41,165 bases of DNA from an uncultured Lachnospiraceae bacterium (GTDB taxonomy: Bacteria; Bacillota; Clostridia; Lachnospirales; Lachnospiraceae). Under the pieces are notes generated by a model. It worked only from the letters and a program-made list of their open reading frames with translations, was not told where the DNA came from and did not search any database. Location: positions 84,649 to 125,813 of the forward strand of contig CAJTPO010000007.1 in NCBI GenBank assembly GCA_910578115.1. Direction: 5' to 3'. Each line of letters starts with the position of its first letter. Position 1 is the stretch's first letter. Both the position numbers and the translations under genes were made by a program. Shown one piece after another: positions 31,947 to 41,165 of this stretch.

Positions 31947-32810
31947 ATGACATATAAGACTGCGATCAGGATACAAGAGATAACACACTATTTTGGGGAG
32001 AAAAAGATTTTGGCAGGAATCTCGCTTTCGGTAGAAAAGGGGGAGATCCTGGGGCTGCTGGGGCCTTCCGGGGCCGGTAAGACAACGCTGATCCGGATCG
32101 TGACTGGGCAGCTTACCCCGTCGACGGGCAGTGTCAGTCTGGAGGGAAACGATATGGCGCTGGTGAAGCAGGAAGCGTATCGACGGATCGGTATGATGAT
32201 GGATGATCTTGGTTTTTATGAGCGACTATCCTGTTATGATAATCTGAAACTGTGTGCCGGGTTCTATGGAGTGCGGGAGGAACGGATCCGGGAGGTGCTG
32301 GAACGGGTAGGACTGTATCAGGACAGAAAATGCCCGGTGCAGAAATTATCCAAGGGGATGAAGAGCAGGCTTGCCCTGGCGAGGGCGGTGCTGCACGAAC
32401 CGGCGTTTCTTTTTCTTGACGAACCCACGGCCGGACTGGATCCTGCGACAACGAGGCAGATACATGAGCTGATTCTGCAGCTGCAGGGGGACGGGGCGAC
32501 GATCTTTCTGACGACCCACAATATGACGGAGGCAGAGAAGTTATGTAAATATGTCGCGCTCCTCCACGAGGGGCAGATCGTAGAGTACGGAGCGCCGCAG
32601 GAGATCAACAGGAGGTACAATCACCGCAATAAGCTGAAGATCCGGCTGTACGGCGGCAGCAGTCTGGAACTGCCCAATACGGCGGCCTCAGCAGAGGAAA
32701 TCTGCGGTTATCTGCAAAAAGGGCAGATCGAGACGATCCACTCCACGGAACCCGATCTGGAATCTGTGTTTCTGGAGCTGACGGGGTGCAGCCTGCGGGA
32801 AGAAGAGTGA
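31947..32810 (+). CDS. ABC transporter ATP-binding protein
   Basis: ATPase subunit of 287 aa with Walker A GPSGAGKTT, signature LSKGMKSRLALARA, Walker B FLFLDEPTAGLD and the switch His in LTTHNMTEAEKL. The C-terminal extension (from about residue 215) is typical of DrrA/CcmA-type exporters. It pairs with the permease downstream. Substrate unknown; LytTR-linked ABC exporters often act in antimicrobial peptide resistance or bacteriocin-related traffic (inference). The start site is the fourth unit of the 37-bp repeat. Confidence 0.93.
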   Translation: MTYKTAIRIQEITHYFGEKKILAGISLSVEKGEILGLLGPSGAGKTTLIRIVTGQLTPSTGSVSLEGNDMALVKQEAYRRIGMMMDDLGFYERLSCYDNLKLCAGFYGVREERIREVLERVGLYQDRKCPVQKLSKGMKSRLALARAVLHEPAFLFLDEPTAGLDPATTRQIHELILQLQGDGATIFLTTHNMTEAEKLCKYVALLHEGQIVEYGAPQEINRRYNHRNKLKIRLYGGSSLELPNTAASAEEICGYLQKGQIETIHSTEPDLESVFLELTGCSLREEE

Positions 32811-32832
32811 ATAAATTCTGCCTGCGGCCTCA

Positions 32833-32858
32833 GCGTAAAACGCTTCGGAATAGAGGAA
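32833..32858 (+). promoter_or_regulatory. Modular leader element, short copy L5
   Basis: GCGT-AAA-ACGC hairpin (32833-32843) joined to TTCGGAATAGAGG, matching the last stem and ribosome block of L2. It points to a GTG at 32862 as a possible start of the permease gene. Confidence 0.5.
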
Positions 32859-32906
32859 AAAGTGAAACACCATTGGACAGGGAGAAAGAAAGGACAGGAA
32901 TCAGGC

Positions 32907-33602
32907 ATGAAAAATACAGCGATCATCTACAAAAAGCAGTTGAAAGACACCGGAAAGAATATGGCGTTGTGGATCCAGTTCGTGATGTTTCCGGTTATGG
33001 CGGCCATTATGGAAAACAGCATCCGCGTGGAAAATATGCCGGATCATTTCTTCGTCGGCATGTTCACGGTGATGCATATAGGGATGGCGCCGCTCACGGT
33101 ATCGGCATCTATCATTTCGGAGGAGAAGGAGAAGAATACGCTGCGAATGCTGCTCTTTGCCAATGTGAAGCCGATGGAATATCTGTGTGGCGTGGGCGGA
33201 TTTGTGTTCAGCTCCTGTATGGCGGGCGGGGTGGTCTTCGGCTTTCTGGGAGGGTATACAGGGGAAAAGCTGCTTTCTTTCTGCCTGATCATGGCAGCAG
33301 GCATCCTTGCATCCATGCTGCTTGGTGCGGCAGTCGGTGTGTGGAGCAGAAACCAGATCGCGGCCACTGCGGTGGTGACGCCGGTGATGATGGTCTTCTC
33401 CTTCCTGCCGATGCTGGCCATGTTCAACGGGACAATCGCGAAAGTGGCGGACTTCGCCTATTCGCAGCACATTCAGCTTTTGATGAACAGCTTAAGCGCC
33501 GGAACGCCGGCAGAGGCGAAGAATGTGATCGTTATCGCGGTGAATATTGCGATAGCGGCGGTGCTTTTCGTGATCGCCTACCGCCGCAGAGGGTTAACAT
33601 AA
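32907..33602 (+). CDS. ABC-2 type permease
   Basis: Membrane subunit of 231 aa with six hydrophobic segments, beginning MKNTAIIYKKQLKDTGKNM as in ABC-2 permeases. AGGA lies 7 bases before ATG 32907. A GTG at 32862 in the same frame has an AGAGGA site within leader element L5 and would add 15 residues; I cannot decide between them. It partners the ATPase encoded 96 bases upstream. It converges with the small gene at 33605, with two bases between the stops. Confidence 0.88.
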   Translation: MKNTAIIYKKQLKDTGKNMALWIQFVMFPVMAAIMENSIRVENMPDHFFVGMFTVMHIGMAPLTVSASIISEEKEKNTLRMLLFANVKPMEYLCGVGGFVFSSCMAGGVVFGFLGGYTGEKLLSFCLIMAAGILASMLLGAAVGVWSRNQIAATAVVTPVMMVFSFLPMLAMFNGTIAKVADFAYSQHIQLLMNSLSAGTPAEAKNVIVIAVNIAIAAVLFVIAYRRRGLT

Positions 33603-33604
33603 CA

Positions 33605-33847
33605 TCAATCTTCATCATCCGGCAGGCTGGAGAGGGCTTCCGACTGCCGCTCCTTCATCAGGCCGTAGAACCAGATAAAGAGCCAGAGGATAACAGGCAG
33701 TCCGATGGTGGCCACCAGACAGGCGGCAAAGAGCCGGCCGGAATCGGCGCCGCCCAGACATGCCACAAGGAAGGTGATCAGGTACAGGGAAACAAGCAGA
33801 ACGACACAGATCAGTGCGGCGATCTGCTTTGGGGTCTTTTTTTTCAT
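33605..33847 (-). CDS. Small two-helix membrane protein, unknown function
   Basis: Protein of 80 aa with GAAAAGGAG upstream of its start on the minus strand. A Lys-rich N-terminus, two TM helices (LICVVLLVSLYLITFLVACL and FAACLVATIGLPVILWLFIW) and an acidic tail (LSSLPDDED). I do not recognise a family. The good ribosome site and a plausible topology support a real gene. Confidence 0.75.
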   Translation of the reverse strand: MKKKTPKQIAALICVVLLVSLYLITFLVACLGGADSGRLFAACLVATIGLPVILWLFIWFYGLMKERQSEALSSLPDDED

Positions 33848-33894
33848 GGCGGGAACTCCTTTTCGATCATGTTCTGGCAGAAGGAACTGCCATC

Positions 33895-33945
33895 TTTATT
33901 CCTGCGAAGCAACGAGCCAGGCAGCCATGCCTGCATGGATATTTG
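33895..33945. repeat. 51-base REP-like palindromic element, copy 2
   Basis: Second copy of the element at 22561-22611, two mismatches. It lies in the gap between the small membrane protein gene and the AraC gene, which diverge. Confidence 0.75.
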
Positions 33946-33990
33946 ACTAACAAGCATTATACATGATTGTCATTGCGATGTACAGAATCG

Positions 33991-34067
33991 GAGCCAAAAC
34001 TTTTCAAAGCTTTTTGGCGCTTTATCGGATGTTTTGGCTCGGCCTTTCTGTCCGGGTCTGTTATAAT
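33991..34067 (+). promoter_or_regulatory. Inverted repeat and extended -10 promoter of AraC gene 2
   Basis: GAGCCAAAAC (33991-34000) and GTTTTGGCTC (34031-34040) are perfect complements 30 bases apart, with AAAGC/GCTTT nested inside. TGT-TATAAT (34059-34067) is an extended -10 about 90 bases before the start. The repeat could be an operator or an older hairpin. Confidence 0.5.
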
Positions 34068-34158
34068 GAAAGTAAACGACATAACAAATTTCTGCATCCA
34101 GAGCGGCAAAACAGAGCGAACCGGATCCGGACCAGGGTGGAGCAGCAGGAGGAGCGCC

Positions 34159-35028
34159 ATGAACAATCTGTATGAATATATTGATCCCATCATCTCGCCT
34201 TACGAGGCATTCTGCTTTGACAGCGATGCGACCGGACTGCCCATTCCGGCGCACTGGCATTATTATGTGGAGCTTCTCTACCTGCTGGAGGGGAATGTGA
34301 GAATCACCATTGACCGCGTCGTTCAGATCTGTCCGCCCGGCTCGGTGGTTCTGTTTCCGCCCAGATGTGTGCACGCCATCGGTTACGCTGACAGGCGGGA
34401 GCGGGTACGATATCATGTGATAAAGTTTGATCCGGAAGTCCTGCTGCGTTCCAGAAAAGAAGAGGTGGATCTGCATGCATCGCTGAGAAACGTCAGCACA
34501 TCCACGTGTCCCTGCTGTTTTTTGCCAGAGCAGAGTAAGCAAATGAATCTGCGGCCGTTGTTTGAGGAGATCATGCAGGAATATGCGGAGAAGGACTATG
34601 CCTATGCGACGATCCTGCGGGCTGATCTTTGCAGGATCCTGGGAAAGATATTCAGGAGCTGGCAGAAAGACGGTTATCTTCTGGCAGCTCCCGATATTCA
34701 CCCCTCTTATGAGCTGCGTTTTGACTTTATAGCGGAATATATCGACAGGCATTATTTCGAGGAGCTGACCGCTGAAAAGCTGGCCTCCATGTGCGGCATG
34801 TCGCATTCCACCTTTTCGCTGCATTTCCGCAGGCGGTACGGCATGACATGCCGGGAATATATCAATGCGACCCGCATCAATGTGGCCGAGAACATGCTTC
34901 TCTTTTCCAGCCATGATGTGGCCTTCATCGCGCAGGAGGTAGGCTACTGCGACTGCAGCTATTTCATACGCTGTTATAAGAAAATAAAAGGCGTCACGCC
35001 AAGACAGGCGCGCAGGGCCGGAAAGTGA
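34159..35028 (+). CDS. AraC-family transcriptional regulator 2
   Basis: Protein of 289 aa, start behind AGGAGG. N-terminal cupin with the sugar-regulator look (IPAHWHYYVELLYLLEGNV, ICPPGSVVLFPPRCVHAIG). C-terminal AraC domain (EELTAEKLASMCGMSHSTFS, FIAQEVGYCDCSYFIRCYKK, GVTPRQARR). It is convergent with the beta-mannosidase gene, 132 bases away, and probably controls that or another glycan gene; this is inference. Confidence 0.92.
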   Translation: MNNLYEYIDPIISPYEAFCFDSDATGLPIPAHWHYYVELLYLLEGNVRITIDRVVQICPPGSVVLFPPRCVHAIGYADRRERVRYHVIKFDPEVLLRSRKEEVDLHASLRNVSTSTCPCCFLPEQSKQMNLRPLFEEIMQEYAEKDYAYATILRADLCRILGKIFRSWQKDGYLLAAPDIHPSYELRFDFIAEYIDRHYFEELTAEKLASMCGMSHSTFSLHFRRRYGMTCREYINATRINVAENMLLFSSHDVAFIAQEVGYCDCSYFIRCYKKIKGVTPRQARRAGK

Positions 35029-35042
35029 CAGCACTGCACGCC

Positions 35043-35160
35043 GAAAGCCTTATCGCTTTGCACTAAAAGCCGTATCGCTTTGCACCAAAAGCCTTATTGG
35101 TTTCGCATCAAAAGCCTTATCGCTTTGCACCAAAAGCCTGATTGCTCTGCACCAAAAGTC

Positions 35161-35175
<15 letters not shown>
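35043..35175. repeat. Six 22-bp tandem repeats forming mini-hairpins
   Basis: Units begin at 35043, 35065, 35087, 35110, 35132 and 35154 (period 22, one of 23) with consensus AAAAGCCTTATCGCTTTGCACC. Each unit has AAAGC/GCTTT arms with a 6-base loop. The last unit covers the final codons and stop of the beta-mannosidase gene, which look like the source of the array. It fills the gap between two convergent genes and may end transcription from both. Confidence 0.85.
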
Positions 35176-37902
<2,727 letters not shown>

Positions 37903-37972
37903 GATGATTCCTCCTGCAGTCAGGCGCCGCTGCACCAATGTACCTGCGGCGGCCTGATTTTCGATTTCGTCC

Positions 37973-38048
37973 TGTAGATGAATGTTCTTATAGATTAATG
38001 TTCTTGTAGATTAATGCTATTGTAGTATTTTTGGCGGATCTGTGGTAA
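37973..38048 (-). promoter_or_regulatory. 16-bp repeats and promoter of the beta-mannosidase gene
   Basis: Units of 16 bp begin at 37973, 37989, 38005 and (partial) 38021, with consensus TGTAGATTAATGTTCT. On the minus strand TTACCA (38048-38043) and TACAAT (38024-38019) are 18 bases apart, so the repeats would lie at and just after the transcription start and could be an operator. Confidence 0.5.
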
Positions 38049-38103
38049 GAAAAATCTCTGATAAAATAGAATAAATCTCTGAGATATATATATTTTTTCA
38101 TAC

Positions 38104-38174
38104 ACTACCAGAGTAGTATTGACAAACGATTGAGAAAGGTGTAATGTATAGTCAAGCAACACTACTGCAGTAGT
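38104..38174 (+). promoter_or_regulatory. Promoter of BlaI-M56 pair 2 with two BlaI-type operators
   Basis: ACTAC-CAGA-GTAGT (38104-38117) and ACTAC-TGCA-GTAGT (38161-38174) both fit the BlaI/MecI box ACTAC-N4-GTAGT. Between them are TTGACA (38119-38124) and TAATGT (38142-38147), 17 bases apart. One operator abuts the -35, the other falls in the early transcribed region. Confidence 0.75.
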
Positions 38175-38198
38175 ATACAGATGATACCAGGAGGTAAA

Positions 38199-38328
38199 GT
38201 TGAAAAATCACACTGATGTGCTGATTTTTCAACTGCGGGTTTGTGCCGGAGCCACAAACTCAAAATTGCAGAGTCAAATTTGAAATTTGGCTCGCAGCCT
38301 TCGCAAAAACTGCTTCGGCATGGAGGAG
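38199..38328 (+). promoter_or_regulatory. Modular leader element, copy L3
   Basis: Stems in order: GTTGAAAAATCA/TGATTTTTCAAC (38199-38233), GTTTGTG/CACAAAC (38239-38259), GAGTCAAAT/ATTTGGCTC (38271-38293) and GCAG/CTGC (38294-38313), then TTCGGCATGGAGG with the ribosome site for the gene at 38332. Stem 1 matches L2; stems 3-4 match L1. Here the element is upstream of the repressor gene, whereas L2 is between repressor and protease. Confidence 0.7.
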
Positions 38329-38331
38329 AAA

Positions 38332-38691
38332 ATGGATATTAAACTTTTTGATTCGGAATTAAAAGTAATGGGTGTGCTTTGGAGCGAGGGCGATTCCACG
38401 GCAAAGCACATTTCCGATGTTCTGAAAGAAGAAATCGGCTGGAACATGAATACCACCTACACACTGATAAAAAGGTGTATCAAAAAAGGAGCGATTGAGC
38501 GTTCCGAACCGAATTTCATGTGCCATGCCCTTATTCCGAAAGAAGAGGTACAGGAAGCGGAAACGAAAGAATTGATTGACAAGATTTATGACGGTTCGGT
38601 TGACAAGCTGTTTGCAGCCCTGTTAGGCAGGAAAAAACTTTCCGCCGAGCAGATTCAGAAGCTCAGACAGATTGTGGAAGATTTGGAATGA
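38332..38691 (+). CDS. BlaI/MecI-family repressor 2
   Basis: Protein of 119 aa, start behind GGAGGAG. It carries the same winged helix as repressor 1 (DIKLFDSELKVMGVLWSEGD, NMNTTYTLIKRCIKKGAIER, LGRKKLSAEQIQKLRQIV). The two are close paralogues, and their operators share the ACTAC half-site, so cross-regulation is possible. The M56 partner starts 10 bases after the stop. Confidence 0.93.
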   Translation: MDIKLFDSELKVMGVLWSEGDSTAKHISDVLKEEIGWNMNTTYTLIKRCIKKGAIERSEPNFMCHALIPKEEVQEAETKELIDKIYDGSVDKLFAALLGRKKLSAEQIQKLRQIVEDLE

Positions 38692-38701
38692 GGTGGTGTA
38701 G

Positions 38702-40444
38702 ATGAGTTTACTGCAAATGAGTTTTTCAGGGGCTGTTTTCATTACTGCGGTCGTGATGATCCGTGCGGCGGCAATCAATAAACTGCCGAAGAAGACGTTC
38801 CTTGTTCTATGGGAACTGGTGATGATGAGACTGCTGATCCCGTTTTCGATTCCGTCAGTGTTCAGTGTTTATACACTGGTAACTCACGGACTGTCTTCCG
38901 CAGCATTGCCGGAAGTAACAACAGATTACAACATGCCGGTTGTAGAGGGGGTATTTGCTGCAACAGGGGGGATGGAACAGCCGCCGGCGGATATTTTGTC
39001 ATCTATTTCCCTGTGGTTTATTGTATGGTGTGCAGGCATGATACCTGCCGCATTGTTTTTCGTCATATCTTACCTGCGTTGTCTGATGGAATTCCGGACA
39101 GCGTTACCTGTCCGCAGCCATTATGTGGAAAAATGGCTGGAGCAGCAGACGTTAAAACGTCCGGTCCTGGTAAGGCAGTCTGATCGGATCTCCACTCCGT
39201 TGACTTATGGCATTTTCCGTCCGGTTATTTTAATGCCGAAAAAAACGGACTGGAAGAATGAGAAACAACTGCAGTATATCCTCACCCATGAGTATGTGCA
39301 TATTTATCGTTATGACACAGTCACAAAGCTGCTTGCGGCGTGTGCCCTTTGTGTCCATTGGTTTAACCCTTTTGTGTGGGTGATGTACAGGCTCTTTAAC
39401 CGTGATATCGAGCTGGCCTGTGATGAGAGCGTTATACGGCAATTCGGAGAAAAGTCAAAATCTGCCTATTCGCTGATGCTGGTCAACATGGAAGCGGCAA
39501 AAAGCGGACTGTTGCCATTTTGTAACAACTTTAGTAAAAATGCTGTCGAAGAAAGGATTACAGCGATTATGAAAATGAAAAAAACCTCATTATTTGCAAT
39601 TTGTATTGCCGCAATGTTGATTGTGGGCGTGACGACTACTTTTGCGACTTCCGCAGCCGGCAGTGGCAGGGAAAGTAATACTGTTCAGGGCACAGATTTT
39701 TCTGATGAAGAATTTGACAAGCTGCTTTCGGAACCTGACACCGGAAGGGGCGGACAGGAAAGGATAGAGAAAGAACAGGAGAGCCGGGAATATCCTAATG
39801 GCACAGAGGAAGATTACCGTTCCTTATTGGAATTGAAAACAGCCGATTACCAAGCCAGGTCAGTTGCAGACTTTAACATGGATTTACTGGAATGGGCAAA
39901 TGAAAGTTATGAACGAATGGAACGGATCAATATTGATATTGCCCAGCAGGATTTTTCCGTGAATCTGGACAGTGACGAACTTTCTTTTGTGGCATTGACC
40001 ACATGGCTTTCCGGAGTGGAAAATGGAAAATATGTGCAAAGTATTAACACAGGACGGAAAGAGGAAGACCCTGGCTGTAATCAATATCTTCCGTCAAAAA
40101 CAGCGGAAGAAAACGGATACAACGCCTGGTGCGATTTATTCTATCAGTTTTCCTATCATATCGCGGACAAGGAGACGCTTACTGTCGGGGAACGTGACTA
40201 TTGTATCGGCAGTATGATGAACGGGGTACAGGATTTTTGGAACGAAACAGATCTTGAAGAAATGTTAAGCATGACAAAAGATGATGTGATAAGTAAGCTG
40301 AAAGAAATTGCAGAAGAGTACAGTAATGATGACATCTCAATTACAATTCATGAAGACTCTGTAGGTTTTGAAAAGATGGACGAACGAGACAGGGGAAGGC
40401 GGGATATCTATGCAGTGGAAAGGGTTGAGCATCAGCCCCTGTAA
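38702..40444 (+). CDS. M56 (BlaR1/MecR1-like) membrane metalloprotease 2
   Basis: Protein of 580 aa, ribosome site GAGGTGG. The N-terminal 320 residues are a clear paralogue of protease 1, with HEYVH (H196), ELACDESV and the same SFSGAVFI start, but without the VQ repeat. The outer C-terminal domain of about 250 residues differs completely from that of protease 1: an acidic linker, then a helical segment (DYRSLLELKTADYQARSVAD, DFWNETDLEEMLSMTKDDVI). It lacks penicillin-binding motifs. The final 11 codons overlap the start of the next gene in another frame, so the natural end may have been altered. Confidence 0.88.
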   Translation: MSLLQMSFSGAVFITAVVMIRAAAINKLPKKTFLVLWELVMMRLLIPFSIPSVFSVYTLVTHGLSSAALPEVTTDYNMPVVEGVFAATGGMEQPPADILSSISLWFIVWCAGMIPAALFFVISYLRCLMEFRTALPVRSHYVEKWLEQQTLKRPVLVRQSDRISTPLTYGIFRPVILMPKKTDWKNEKQLQYILTHEYVHIYRYDTVTKLLAACALCVHWFNPFVWVMYRLFNRDIELACDESVIRQFGEKSKSAYSLMLVNMEAAKSGLLPFCNNFSKNAVEERITAIMKMKKTSLFAICIAAMLIVGVTTTFATSAAGSGRESNTVQGTDFSDEEFDKLLSEPDTGRGGQERIEKEQESREYPNGTEEDYRSLLELKTADYQARSVADFNMDLLEWANESYERMERINIDIAQQDFSVNLDSDELSFVALTTWLSGVENGKYVQSINTGRKEEDPGCNQYLPSKTAEENGYNAWCDLFYQFSYHIADKETLTVGERDYCIGSMMNGVQDFWNETDLEEMLSMTKDDVISKLKEIAEEYSNDDISITIHEDSVGFEKMDERDRGRRDIYAVERVEHQPL

Positions 40445-41165
40445 TCTGTGTCCGAGAGAGTGTCTGGCACACAGGGCAGAGGGACAGCGGGGATTTTGTC
40501 AGGCGGACGATGGGATCAGGGTGGCGCGGGCGGCGCTGCATCCGTGGGAGGAACCGTGCATTTCCGGACCAAAGGGTTCCGGGACGGTATTCTTTGCGGG
40601 CTGTAATCTGCGCTGTGTCTACTGCCAGAATTATGAGATCGCGGCCGGCGGAAAAGGAAAAGCGGTGACAGCAAAGCAGCTGGCGGACATTTTTTTAAAC
40701 CTGCAGGCAAAAGGGGCGGCCAATATCAATCTGGTCACGCCGGATCATTATGTGACCGGCGTGGCGGAGGCCGTGCTGCTGGCCAGAGACAGCGGGCTTG
40801 CGCTGCCGGTGGTCTACAATGGCAGCGGCTACGAGAAGCGGGAAATGATCAGGGCGCTGGCAGGCATCGTGGACATCTATCTGACGGACTTCAAGTATAT
40901 GGATCCGGCGTTGGCGGCTGGATATTCGGCGGCTCCTGACTATCCGGAGGTGGCAAAGGGGGCGCTTGGCGAGATGGCAGACACAGTGGAGAGCCGGTCT
41001 TTGATGAGAATGGTATGATGCAAAGGGGCGTGATTGTCAGGCATCTTCTTTTGCCCGGGCATAAGAAGAATGCCAGGGATGTGATTCGGTATGTGTTTGA
41101 GACCTACGGCGACGCTGTGTATTTGAGCCTCTTGAATCAGTATACACCGTTCGAGCGGCTGCGGG
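40410..41165 (+). pseudogene. Radical SAM protein, PflA-like, frameshifted and cut by the window end
   Basis: The start at 40410 has a GGGAAGG site. The first frame shows SPCNLCPRECLAHRAEGQRG, the radical SAM cluster motif GCNLRCVYCQN, then GAANINLVTPDHY and VDIYLTDFKYMDP. After GEM near 40977 it runs into a stop at 41016-41018. A second frame starting about 40979 continues the expected sequence (SGEPVFDENGMMQRGVIVRH, then LLLPG and YLSLLNQYTPFERLR) to the right edge. One missing base near 40977-40979 explains this. It may be a real inactivation or a sequencing error. The family consists of PflA-like activating enzymes with unknown partner. Confidence 0.85.

Noticed and set aside
33970..35034. 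354-codon frame antisense to AraC gene 2
   Set aside because: The plus-strand AraC protein has full domain support; the antisense frame is a codon-bias shadow.

Overview
The window looks like chromosomal DNA of an anaerobic gut Firmicute, most likely a Lachnospiraceae (Clostridia) member. Pointers are strong AGGAGG ribosome sites throughout, an FprA flavodiiron protein, a NiCo riboswitch ahead of a cation efflux gene, BlaI/M56 pairs, a LytTR-DUF3021-ABC operon, a DUF5722 protein and several cytoplasmic glycosidases with AraC regulators. No rRNA, tRNA, CRISPR array, transposase or phage gene was seen.

Layout. 1-4544: an OmpR-type two-component system (regulator cut by the left edge), a membrane-anchored accessory protein, then an unusual fusion of a cell-wall amidase and a polysaccharide deacetylase. 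The fusion's promoter carries six 11-bp-phased GATGYAA-like repeats, the layout expected for an OmpR/PhoB-type regulator. 4551-10533: a divergent AraC regulator and a GH2 beta-galactosidase/GH20 hexosaminidase pair. 10534-11811: promoter, long inverted repeat, NiCo riboswitch and CDF metal exporter. 11812-15594: a DUF5722 secreted TIM-barrel protein and a SpoIID-like/peptidoglycan-binding/LysM protein. 15595-18300: a P1B ATPase and its ArsR-type regulator, with an ArsR-like operator inside the promoter. 18301-26541: housekeeping and mixed genes (purA, SDR, LysR, HAD, fprA, tcdA, an acyltransferase). 26670-28280: an AAA-ATPase/PD-(D/E)XK protein.

28281-41165 is the most unusual part. Two paralogous BlaI-M56 (BlaR1-like) pairs flank a LytTR-DUF3021-ABC operon, a small membrane protein, an AraC gene and a GH2 beta-mannosidase. 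The pairs share the repressor, the membrane metalloprotease and BlaI-type operators, but their C-terminal outer domains are unrelated to each other and do not look like penicillin-binding sensors. The right end is a radical SAM gene of the PflA-like family with an apparent single-base frameshift.

The best candidate for something undescribed is a modular leader element seen at five start codons (11958, 28899, 31355, the ABC permease start near 32862, and 38332). Each ends in a CTTCGGAATGGAGG-like block that contains the ribosome binding site. The three long copies stack hairpins upstream with compensatory base changes. Other repeats worth attention are a 37-bp tandem duplication of a ribosome-site/start region, a perfect 25-bp inverted repeat operator, a 22-bp array of mini-hairpins between convergent genes, a VQ-rich repeat in one M56 protein, and a two-copy 51-base palindromic element.
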